A stretch of DNA of 64,000 nucleotides from Akebia trifoliata (lineage: Eukaryota; Streptophyta; Magnoliopsida; Ranunculales; Lardizabalaceae). A model generated the notes under the pieces. It did not search any database and was not told the origin of the DNA. It saw only the letters and a list, made by a program, of their open reading frames with translations. Positions 46,501 through 56,585 of the stretch are shown here, one piece after another. The stretch's first letter is position 1. The number at the start of each line of letters is the position of its first letter. The DNA is taken from the NCBI GenBank assembly GCA_017979445.1, contig CM030709.1:4878001-4942000 (forward strand). The letters run 5' to 3'. The translations under genes were made by a program, and so were the position numbers.

Positions 46501-47309
46501 TTATATCGGATTAATACCACATTTTGTTTCCACCACCACCGAAATTAATAGTGTCTCCCCCCTTGTTCTTATGCAATTTACTGTTTGGCGATCTTCACTT
46601 GTTCTTTGTTTCATAACCTCATGATTGTTCTCAGATACTGATGAAATATTATTCTTTTTCTATGATGGGTTGGGCTATTACATGATTCAGACCCAAGTTC
46701 ATGCAACGGTGTGGCCTTGATATTAGCTAATGGGGGATAATATCTAATCCAAATTCCAGAAAATAGAATTGAAACTCAGATTAGTTTCTATTACATTCTA
46801 CAATAGTGTACTTCAAAACCCAATCTAATACTAATAATATTCAAATGGGTACTTAGAAAAACCTTTAATTTATCAAACTTTTAACAATCTTGAAAATAGT
46901 CAGAATCAAGAGCAGAAAACAAGTTCAACAAAAGGCATACCAATGTATAACACATACATCAATAATTCAATTCCAGCATTTAAGAATTAAGTAGTTGGGC
47001 AAATCAAAGAATTTTGATTTTGTTCATAGAGATCAATCTAGCAAACTCTCTCTATATATGAATTAATCAAATGGGTAAGCCAGAATTGAACCCATTACCT
47101 CACATGCGAATGGTTGACATCCATACATACATACATACAGATACACATACATCACCAAATGAGTTAAACTTGTACATTATATAATACCCAAGTTTTGGAT
47201 TTCCACAAAAAAAAAAAAAAAAAACTTATAAGAAATAAAGAAATGGGTACCAGGTTTGGCCTTCACGTTGAAAGGATTCAGATTTGGAGCCCAGTTTCAT
47301 GCATGCCAT
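43503..47309 (-). CDS. BTB/POZ-NPH3 domain protein (At5g03250-like)
   Basis: NRL-family protein. Relatives serve as CUL3 E3-ligase substrate adaptors or scaffolds in phototropin and auxin-transport signalling near the plasma membrane. The role of this member is not known. Four exons on the minus strand: 47309-47251, 46285-46216, 46109-44898 and 43961-43503; 1800 nt, 599 aa, all borders GT-AG and in phase. N terminus [23 protein letters not shown] core about 28-130 ([39 protein letters not shown]); NPH3 domain from about 208 ([19 protein letters not shown]) through [47 protein letters not shown] and [19 protein letters not shown]; a short C-terminal coiled coil ([12 protein letters not shown]). 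Start chosen because this [10 protein letters not shown] start is conserved in the family. Intron 43962-44897 contains a dispersed repeat. Confidence 0.92.
44075..44310. repeat. Dispersed repeat shared with CNGC15 intron 6
   Basis: Collinear with 23330-23520 (see there). It lies in the last intron of the NPH3-type gene. A spurious minus-strand open frame of 93 codons overlaps it. Confidence 0.6.
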
Positions 47310-49054
47310 GTATTAATGGTCTGGCTGATTAGTGCAACCTCAGAACTTCTGTAAACATAGAGAAATCTCAGAAGAACTGAAGAAGAAGTGAGATTTTTTT
47401 TTTTTTTTCTTCCTCCTTTTGTTCTGTTTTACTTAGAGAAATGTGAGGGTAGGAACAGAAGAGAGAGAAATGGGGTCCGAGTCTAAAGGGTGACAGAGGA
47501 GAAAAATCAGTTTCTGTTATTAGGAGAAGAGAAGGGCTGTTTGGGTTTGAGGTTTAAGTTACACGAATCCTCTGTTTTCAAACAGTTGGTCATGCCTCCT
47601 TGGCCATGGTCTTCTATGAGAGACTAATAAAAAATGACTCAGAAAATCCCATCTTCCACCAATCGCCAAAAATTTTGATTTTCCACAAAAATGTATCATC
47701 TTCAAGCTCGACAATCTTTAGAGTACAAATTCATATTGGGTGGGGTGAGGGAGGGGAAAAATAAAATAATTTTGATTTTACAAGATAACAGAAAAAGATG
47801 CCATAATAAATTACTTAAATTGGTATTACTTGATAATTTTGTAGATGATAAAGAAATTTTACTTAAAATAACATAGTAAAAAAAAAAAAAAAATTGGAGT
47901 CAAGGATTGATCTAGAAGTGTGCATGATTAAAGGGTAAAAACCATCGGTCCTTATAATCAAGGTTTAAAATGTCGTTTTCAGATTTTTTAAATACCGAAA
48001 CGATACCAAAACATTTACTAAACATATCGAAACAAATGATACATCTGAAACATTAAAATGGGTCTTTTAGAAGATACCCAGGTCAAGGGACATATCTTCA
48101 GTTTAAAAATATAGGGGTTTATCACATGTTACGTATAAATTAGCTTGAAAATAAATGGGCTTCTTGAATATTACCTAAAAGTGAAGGGGGTCTCCAAAAA
48201 ATCCAAGAGTCTTTGATAGCTGACCGTGGTCAAGAGCAATTTATTCGATAAAAACAGATCTATATGTAAAAAATAAAAACCAGAAAAGATAGAGGAGGAA
48301 GAAGAAGAAAATCGAGTAACCAACCTCGAACCATGGTGATGGTGACAAAGTGATCACATTTCTTTCTTCTCTCTCCCACTCTCTCAGATTTGTATTTCTC
48401 AACTTCCTTTTTCATGGATCTCTTAGAAATTGAAAGTTTTTAACAGAAAAATAAATGTTTTGTAGATTGTTTTGTTTTCACAAGTGTTTCATATCAGAAA
48501 CTTGAAAAATTGAAACTTTTCGGCCGAAATGAATCAATACTCTAAACCATACCTACAATAACTATATGACTCTTTTGTCTCATCGGTAATCCTAAAACAT
48601 TAATTTGATTATAATACTAGCTTTTTAATTCTAAATTAAATATTTCATTTCATAATGAAATAAAACATTTATTAATAGATACCATGGTAATATGTGAACA
48701 AGAGCTTTAGTGGGGTGCTTCTTGGATGGGCCAAACATGGGCCAAATGTGCTCGGAAAGGAGTTCCTGAAACTTGGGTTGGCTAAAGTAAGATTACTGAG
48801 CCCAACTGAAATCAAGTTGGGGTTGGACTGAATGCTCTTTCTATCATACCAATCTGAGCTTGAAAAACACACACACACACACATAGCCAACATGCCTCAA
48901 TCTGGAGTCTGGACCTAAATCGACTTTAATTTGAATCCTAAAACAATTACTTGAGCCAATCTGAAGAAAAACCATTCCAAGTTGGATCCAAAGGCCCCAA
49001 TTAGACTGTTACGCCCAAAATGGACCTACTTAAGTTGCATTTATAATTGAATCC
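47310..49054. other. 5' flank of the NPH3-type gene and intergenic DNA
   Basis: 47310-47540 is probably the leader and promoter of the minus-strand gene (A/T-rich, GA-rich on the plus strand). A (CA)n tract lies at 48866-48883. No further gene is seen. 47640-48260 contains 'gtcaagggacatatcttcag' type words reminiscent of family C interiors. Confidence 0.4.
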
Positions 49055-49275
49055 TGATATGACTAGCCAGGTGGCATACTAAAATGACTCCATGACGTGG
49101 ACAAGTTCGGGAATCATAGATTTGTGTGCCTCGGGATACACAATTCTCTCGGAATACACTTTTTATGGGAAAGTGCAATTATGTATCTCAAGGTGTTCAG
49201 ATCTACTATACTCAAACTTGTAACGTCATGGAGTCATTTGAGTATGCCACCTGGTGCGTCATATTATCATGACTC
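49055..49275. repeat. Foldback MITE, family B2
   Basis: Left 'ccaggtggcatactaaaatg' and 'actccatgacgt' are mirrored by 'aacgtcatggagtcatttga' and 'gtatgccacctggtgcg'. The core 'gcctcgggatacacaattct' is shared with other B2 copies. Confidence 0.72.
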
Positions 49276-49587
49276 TTTATAATTAGCAATTCCAAATACA
49301 TCAAAAAATAGAATACACGAATAATATGGTTTTAAGTAGAGGGAATAGGCTGAAGCATGGTTTCAAATTTCGTTTGAGACCGAGACGTATCGTCTAAGTC
49401 GTCTTAGTATCAGGCATGAACAAAACGGATCGACGCACAAGTCAATTTTTAAAATAAGATTTAATACCTCACGTTCATTTTTGAAAATTTTGGATGAGAC
49501 GTCTGAAACGTATTGAAAAATTCATCTGAGATGACTTAGTATCAAGCATGGACGAGACGAGACGCGAAATTGAGTTTTAAAACCATG

Positions 49588-49764
49588 GGTTGAAGTGACA
49601 TTAAAATGACATTGATTCACACATTGCTGATGTGGATATGCGTACAGAGTCATGGATGTTTTTTCATCGAGATACAAGTGAAAAGCATCTATGGTTCTGT
49701 GCACACCTTCACGTAAATAATGTATAAATCAATTTCATTTTTAATGTCACTTCGGCACGATTCT
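49588..49764. repeat. Foldback MITE, family B
   Basis: Left 'tgaagtgacattaaaatgac' is mirrored by 'tcatttttaatgtcacttcg'. The core 'atcgagatacaagtgaaaag' then 'catctatg' is the family signature. Confidence 0.74.
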
Positions 49765-49833
49765 AAGTAAGATTCATCATTTAAGTATTCAATAAATTTT
49801 TTTAACAAAAATGAGAATAGCAAAAAATATAAG

Positions 49834-50014
49834 AATTATGTTGGAGTAACTTCAAAATTGTACTTCATATTGCACATCCTAATGTGAAAGTGCATGGGAA
49901 CGATAGATTCCTTTTCACTCATATCTCAATGAAGAACACCTATCATTCCTAAACACTTTCAAGTCAAGAAGTGGGATGTAAGATACAATCTTGAAGTCAC
50001 TTCAGCATTATTCA
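49834..50014. repeat. Foldback MITE, family B
   Basis: Left 'ggagtaacttcaaaattgta' and right 'tacaatcttgaagtcacttc' are mirrored; 'cctaatgtgaaagtg' faces 'cactttcaagtcaag'. It abuts the B2 element at 50015 with no gap. Confidence 0.72.
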
Positions 50015-50230
50015 AAGAGTCGTGATAATATAACTCATCGAGTGGCATACTCAAATGACTCCATGACATGACAAGTTTGGGTATCGTAGATTTGTATGTC
50101 TACACGATAGCACTTGCCCATAAAAATAAAATTTATCCTAAGGTAAAGACGTATAAATCTACGATTTTAAATTTGTTCATTTGGAGTCATTTAAGTATGC
50201 CACCTGATGAATCATCTTATCAAGACTCTT
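50015..50230. repeat. Foldback MITE, family B2
   Basis: Left 'agtcgtgataatataactca' and 'gtggcatactcaaatgactc' are mirrored by 'gagtcatttaagtatgccac' and 'tcatcttatcaagactct'. About 215 bp. Confidence 0.72.
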
Positions 50231-50631
50231 TCTAAATATAATACTAGAGTTCCACGTTAAAATATCCGTAATCATTACTTCAATAATAATAAAAATCAAA
50301 TTTAAACATCCATCTAACCCTTCGCCAAGGAAATATTGAAAAATCAAATCAAAATCACGACAATTGATGTTATATAAACAATTTCTCAAAAGTCGCGTAC
50401 ACTTGTCACCTTTTCATCCACCTCAAATGCATTACGCGATCAACCCTGTCTAGGGCTTGAAACCCATAACTTTGGTTGACATATTTGCAATCGGTTATTG
50501 TGCGCATTGGATGAGTCATGACTACTAGGTCGTGAGTCGTGACCCTAATTTAGGCATAAATGTGCTATACTTTCTTAATGTACAAGCAAGGCACGCATGT
50601 GAATCATCATTAATGTTGGCATTATTTCTTG

Positions 50632-50803
50632 AATAATGATGAATGCCCACGATTTTGATATGTGATTGGGTATGCAACTAACACAGTAAAGGCACAAAAT
50701 TGCACATTTTTTTTCATGTATCCCGATGAAAAAGATCCATGATTCTGTGTCATTGCCATGTTAGTCGCGTATCAAAACCACGTGCATTCATCATGACTCT
50801 TAT
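50632..50803. repeat. Foldback MITE, B2-related
   Basis: Left 'gatgaatgcccacgattttg' and right 'aaaaccacgtgcattcatca' are mirrored; 'gcaactaacac' faces 'ccatgttagtcgc'. The core 'tgtatcccgatgaaaaagat' matches the B2 type. Confidence 0.65.
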
Positions 50804-51244
50804 TTCTTATTGTCACCAAATCTCCATTAACACAAACAAATATTTTTCAAGTTACAATTGGAACCTCGAATACCCTTTCCAAGATATATCAATAGTCATA
50901 TTTGGATTGGATTGGTACCAATTTGATAATAAATTTCTTAGATCCAAAACCAATTAAACTTCATCGGATGTTTCATTTTAAGCTTAGACCCAATTGATAT
51001 GGCATGTATTGTTCGAGATACAACCTAGCTATTCCATTTAATTTTTTTTTTTTAAATGATATTAGTTGCACATGTATGATAATGCATTTTCATAGAAAAA
51101 TCATTCACTTGGAGAAGTTTTTTTTTCTTCCCAATAGAATAATTTTTTTAACCCAATGTCATTGGTTCCATAGAAATAATTCTCTCATCAAGACATAATT
51201 AATTGAGATATTTATGAAAAAGTGATCAACTTTTGACGAATTTA

Positions 51245-51412
51245 TGATTCTGACTCATTGTTCATTTTAATTACCAAAACATGAACGATAATGAATTCGA
51301 AGGTTTTTAAAATGACTATTACGTGAGTTTAAAGTGGCTAAATGGAAATAGTCACTTTAAAACGAATTCATTATCGTTTTGGTAATTAAAATGAATAGTT
51401 AACCAGAATCGT
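51245..51412. repeat. Long near-perfect hairpin (about 165 bp)
   Basis: The left arm, 'ttcattttaattaccaaaac' then 'gataatgaattcg', faces 'cgaattcattatcgttttgg' then 'taattaaaatgaa'. The arms are about 60 bp with a short loop. The outer ends read 'gattctg' in both orientations. A MITE or foldback of a type not seen elsewhere in this window. Confidence 0.7.
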
Positions 51413-52494
51413 TAATAGCTCATTTTGAACTCATGAAATGGTAATTCACCCTAATTAATTTTGTAATGTAATTCTCTCACTATTACCCCCACGACCCCAC
51501 CCCCAAGACTAAAAATCAACTCTCCTTTCAACATTTTCCTTTGTGCAATCAAACACAGACAAACATTTTCTCATAATCATTTTCCAATCAAATTAATTTT
51601 TTACAAATGTTTCTTTGCAATCATACACACCCTAACTCCTTAAGACCTCCACATGAAATTTCTGAAATTTCCTTGAAAGAGGCTCTAAAGCACGTGCAAT
51701 GCCTCCAGAGCATCACTTAGGTATTACTCCACAAAATACAAGACTAGATTCTTCTCATTGAAACTGTGTTAGAAAAACCATGAACGTAAATTAATGTAAG
51801 AAGGATGGCTTCACATGGTGTGACTCTTTAGACTTCAATTATTCTCATATAGTTAGGCCATTTAAAACTAATAGCCCACCACCTTTACACTTCCTTTTTC
51901 TCTTATGCTGAACAGCTCATATTTTCTAACTTAGTCAAATCTTTAGTGCGTATGGAACTGCCACTTGGCTGAAGTCAAACTTCATTCGAAGTGCTGTCTG
52001 ACGTGGAAGGGTATCCGTCCAACTAGTCAGGCCAAGCCAACCATGGTAATGAGTTTGACTTTTGATTTGGGTTGACTTTTTTTTACCATATATGGTAGAA
52101 AGGGAAAAGAATATTGTTTAAGAACTCTAATTATATGATGGGTTAGACCCTCTTTCCTTTCTATGATGTACTTTTAATCAATGTTCTCATAATTCTCTCA
52201 ATGATTCTTCACACGTGTGTCACTTTGCATGGATTTCATGGCACGTGCATGGTGTTAATTGCACCCATGGCTATGATGAGTGAGAGATCCATGCAACATA
52301 GCAAAGGTTCAGCTATGGGTCATGAAGATAAGCTCCAGTAACAAAAAGGATCTTCCTAATATTCTATTTAATATAACTAATTTGACCATAAAATGATGAT
52401 TCAATCATCAAGGAAATTGTCTTGGTAGTTTTATTGAAGATATCTCAATCAAGTAAAAAAACAAAAGTGGGAAAAAAGATAAGAGAAACTCTTT
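51413..52494. other. Intergenic DNA
   Basis: No gene or repeat is recognised. Contains CACGTG-type words near 52213 and TTGAC words near 52060, without an adjacent gene. Confidence 0.35.
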
Positions 52495-52615
52495 CCTTAC
52501 TGAGCCTCATCCACTGTCTAAAAGACCTCGAGTTGTGTAAAATAAGATCACGATATTTGTTATGAATCTCGAGGTCTTTTTGACGGTGGATGAGACTTGG
52601 TAAAGCTAGTCGGAC
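52495..52615. repeat. Foldback element, family F, copy 2
   Basis: Left 'cttactgagcctcatccact', then 'gtctaaaagacctcgag', is mirrored by 'ctcgaggtctttttgacggt' then 'ggatgagacttggtaaag'. Related to 29161-29345. Confidence 0.68.
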
Positions 52616-53076
52616 TCAAAAGATATTCAATGTTTTAAAACTCAAATAGACAGATGTCCATCAAGTTTAGTGGGTTCAAAGCTTGCAAGTCGATTAGGAT
52701 GAGTTAATTTATAAATATATATTATATTAAAATTATAAATATATAAATTTTTATATCTAAAATACTATAATCTGTAATTCTATTGAATTTCCAAGTCAAT
52801 ACGGTAGGTGACCTAACAATTTTCAAAACTCACTTGTTTATATATATATATATATACTTTCTTCGAGTTTGTAAACAAATCGCCTTGAAATTAATTCCAT
52901 AAAATCAAATTAATTAATTGAATATTTTTGGAGTCTTAGAACTATGGCATGGACAATCACTACCCAAAATTTTGAATATAATTAAGGATTTAGATGGTCC
53001 ATGAGTATAAGCATTATAATGATTTCAGACATTTGATCAATTGACTTTTTATTTCATACCAACAAACTAAAACGTA

Positions 53077-53278
53077 AATCCCAAGGGAGTGGCTCAATGG
53101 TAATTTTGGATCCAATAAGCGGTGAGAGTGCGTAGGTTCTGTGTTCGCTTCCTCACTTGGTGCGTGTGATGTGCGGCGTTGCACCTGCTCGGGAGAGGGA
53201 CCCATATGCCTAGGCTCATCCGGTCCCCCTAATCAAACGTAAGTCTGAACATTGTCGTTATTTAAAAAAATTAAAAAT
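53077..53278 (+). mobile_element. tRNA-derived SINE with 9-bp target duplication
   Basis: Box A 'gtggctcaatgg' and box B 'gtgttcgcttcc' at tRNA-like spacing, a body with 'cacctgctcgggagagggac', and an A/T-rich tail after 'gaacattgtcgttattt'. The perfect repeat TAAAACGTA flanks it at 53068-53076 and 53279-53287. About 202 bp, non-coding, presumably mobilised by a LINE elsewhere. Confidence 0.75.
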
Positions 53279-54107
53279 TAAAACGTATTGTATCAAAAGC
53301 TGGCAATATTGCAGTGCATACATATTGGCAAATGCACGCATATTTTAGGGGTACCAATACGTCTAAGGTAACAATAATTTATTAGAACTTGACCATAAAA
53401 CAAACTTAAAACAAGGAATATTCAAAATTATCATATTTTTAATAATATAAAAATATATAAGCTCCAATTTAAGGTATTTATATATTATTCCATGAAGCAT
53501 AGTTAACACTTTTGTCTAATCTTAACCATTTGGGTGCAATGTACACTACTATTATTCAATGTTTCTAAAATGTCCCTCTCAATATTGGGTTTTCTACATA
53601 GACTGATCAGAGAAGAAATCTACACATCAAGTGTTTTTACAATATAAAACCTTAGATGGCAGACCAATTAATTGTATATCTGCCATTTTTTTCCACGTAA
53701 TCCCCTTTCCCTCGTTATGGTAGGAAGTGGATCCTCTGTAGCTCCCTATAACACTCTCTCCACATATGAGAGAGAGAGAGAGCCGTAGTATAAGAAAATA
53801 ACATCACAGCCCTCTTGTGATTAAGGTGCCGATACGATTAAAAAAAAAATTATTTTCATCAAATTCACGTCTTTGAAAATGAATAGCTATGAACTTCCAA
53901 TTTTTTTAAAGGTGTGATGTTTATTGTATAGTTGACGTGGCACTTTTTCAACCTTCTAAACATGTTACAAGGAGGTATTGGAATCTTGTGTTACAAAGGA
54001 TCTGCTTCTATCATGATCGTGGAGTCTCTGTAGCAGTTTGACCATTAATTTTTAAAGTCTTTAATTAATTAAAAAATTATTTATTTTTTAATTTAATTTT
54101 GGTCATG

Positions 54108-56172
54108 AACACTAAGAGTGTTAAGGTGTTTTTTCTTTTTTTTCCAAAAAAAAAAAAAATGCACAAAAAACGCTAAAGAAAATTTGTACCCCTCCAGCGT
54201 GGCAAGCTTAAGCCATGCAAGGCAGTTTTAGGGTGCCACCTCAGCTGCGACATCTAAGAAAACACATAGTGGAGAAAACGCGCCTTTTTTGGTGCGCCAA
54301 ACTATGAAAACGCGCCTTTTTTAAATGGAAGTTACCGTTATCTTTCTTTCCATTCAAACCAGATGAAAATCAAAATTCCAAGAATATCCTTATATACATC
54401 GTAGAAATCCAATGTGCTCAAGATTTATCGGACGTGCTTTCCCATTTTACGTAAGACTATTTTAGTAATTTTACCCATTAACTAGACCCCATTACGCTCT
54501 TAAAAAAACATTTGAACATTTTCACAAAATATTCTTCTGTTTTCTCCTTTAATTTATCTAAAATTTTCAACTAATTACCTGCTACCATCTTCTTTAAGTG
54601 GCAGTTGGGATTCTTTTCTTCAATCGTTAACTCTCAAATGGATTAAATCTCCTCTAATCTCTCATTTAAATTTATAAAAATTCAATTAAAAATGGAAAGG
54701 CAGAAGCCTGATTTTCCATTTTTTTTTAAATAAAAAAATATATACTTTCTTCTGCAACTCAAATGGAAACTCCCCTCCCCTGTAAAAGCCTTGACTAAGA
54801 TAGAAGAAAGATAAATCAATTTTTCTTCTTTTTCTTCCATAAGGAATCAAACTCACTTGAATTCTCCCCTCTGCAAGTCATGGGTTTCACACATTCAAAT
54901 TTTTGCCTAAGTTCGGCCAAAATCCATTAACAGAGGTTGCTGAGATTCTCAAAAACTCACACATTCAACTTCAAGCTAAGTCAACTGAACCATTTTTTTT
55001 TTATTTAAACAAATATATTCCTTCTCTATAACTCCACCCAACCTCTCGAGATCCATTAATGGCGGTGGGTTTGAGATTTTAGCTTGCTATGCTGGAAACG
55101 AAAAGAGCTTTTGGTCGCACGGATTTTTTTTCTTTCTTATCAAGGTAGATAGATGAGCTGACTCTGTTGTCTTCGATTTTCTTTTTCTTTGGGTTTTGGA
55201 TTTCTTCTCCATCCATAAATTTCTGTTCTTGGGATTTGGGTTTGACGGATTTTATTAGTTGATTAAGGGTTTTGGGATTTGGGTTTCGATTAGTTTTGAG
55301 TTCTTTGAAAGATAAAAATATGGTTTTGGAATTTCAAACTCGAAGATTTGAGAGTTTTGATTTTTTAAAGTTTCTTGGTTTAAGTGACATTGTTCTTTGT
55401 TCACTTATCATACGTTGAAAATCATGGATACTGATTGTCTGTTGTGTTTAAATATTAGCAGGGTTTAGGGTTTTAGCCCAAAATAACCTTCTATTTAGTA
55501 CCATTAAAGTGAAGAAAAAAAATGGTTTTTGAACCTGGATTTTGTGCAATTTTAGGAAAATGAATTAGACAGTAGTGTTTGATTAAATTTCTAGCAAAAA
55601 AATTTCAGAAAGAATATAGGGTTTTAGATAATGGGTATCGGTCAAATTTGGGAATATCAAATTCCCAATTTGATTTTCTATGTATTTTCTGCAAATTTTA
55701 TGTGAAAAAAAGGATTTTTCTGTATTGGGTTTTCTTCAATTTTGAGGAAAAAAGTAAGAAAACAATTAGGGTTTTAAATCATGGGTATTGGTCAAATTTT
55801 GAAATATCAAATTCCCAATTTCAGTTTTTATGCAATTTTCATATGGAAAAATAGGATTTTATGTATTGGGTTTTCTTCAATTTTAAGTGGAAAAAAAAGG
55901 AAGAAAACAATTAGGGTTTTAGATAATGGGTAAATGGGTATTGGTCAAATTTGGAAATATCCAATCCCCAATTTGAGTTTCAATGCATTTTCTGCATATT
56001 TTATTTGAAAAAAAAAAAAGATTTTATGGATTGGTTTTTCTTCAATTTTGAGGAACAAAGAAAGAAAACAAATGAATTTTCTTAGAGTTTAGAGGGGTGC
56101 CAAAAACGCAGGGTTTGCCCTCTTTTTTGCCTTTAAAACCGGCTTTTTAATGGTGTTGGAGTGGGGAAATGT
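54108..56172. mobile_element. Possible MULE-like element with gene-like interior
   Basis: The ends 'cactaagagtgttaaggtgt' and, read from the right, 'cactccaacaccattaaaaa' are loosely similar. The interior has leader-like sequence ('gggttttgg' runs near 55190-55320) and a three-copy tandem repeat (55617-56071). No transposase and no clear target duplication, so the call is tentative. Confidence 0.3.
55617..56071 (+). repeat. Three-copy tandem repeat, about 150-bp unit
   Basis: Units start at 55617, 55767 and 55912 with 'tagggttttagataatggg' or a close variant. Each continues through 'attggtcaaatttggaaata', 'caaattcccaatttgagttt' and 'attgggttttcttcaatttt'. It makes short spurious open frames. 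It ends about 200 bp upstream of the TATA box of the next gene. Confidence 0.8.
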
Positions 56173-56272
56173 ATGTGTATTAAAGGTAACGTTTTAGATA
56201 TATTTTAATGTAGTGTTAACCCCATGTGACCATTGATGCATTTTTCATGGGGGGCTTCCCCTTAACTGTAGT

Positions 56273-56280
56273 TATATAAA
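56273..56280 (+). promoter_or_regulatory. TATA box of the GT2-family gene
   Basis: TATATAAA lies about 310 bp upstream of the start codon. A leader intron from 56378 (GGC then GTAAATTG) to 56555 (TTTGTAG) would give a short spliced 5' UTR. The intron is inferred. Confidence 0.6.
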
Positions 56281-56585
56281 CCTCTGGCACAGCATCCTTT
56301 GCTCTTCAAAATTGTAAGCCAACCTTCTTCTCTCATCTGAGTCTCTTCCCCTCTACACCTCTCACCTCATCCGAGGCGTAAATTGTTTTGAAATTTTGAT
56401 CATCGATTGGCTTTTGTCTTCCTAACTTGATAGATTGTGGGTCTAGTAAGAATCAAGCTTGAATTCTTAATACCCATTTTTGATGTTCGCTTAACATTTC
56501 AACTGTGTTTTGGACTATTTCTTACAATATTCTAAACTTTGTATTTGCTTTGTAGATCATCTTTGTCTGTGTTTGAATTTGTGAT

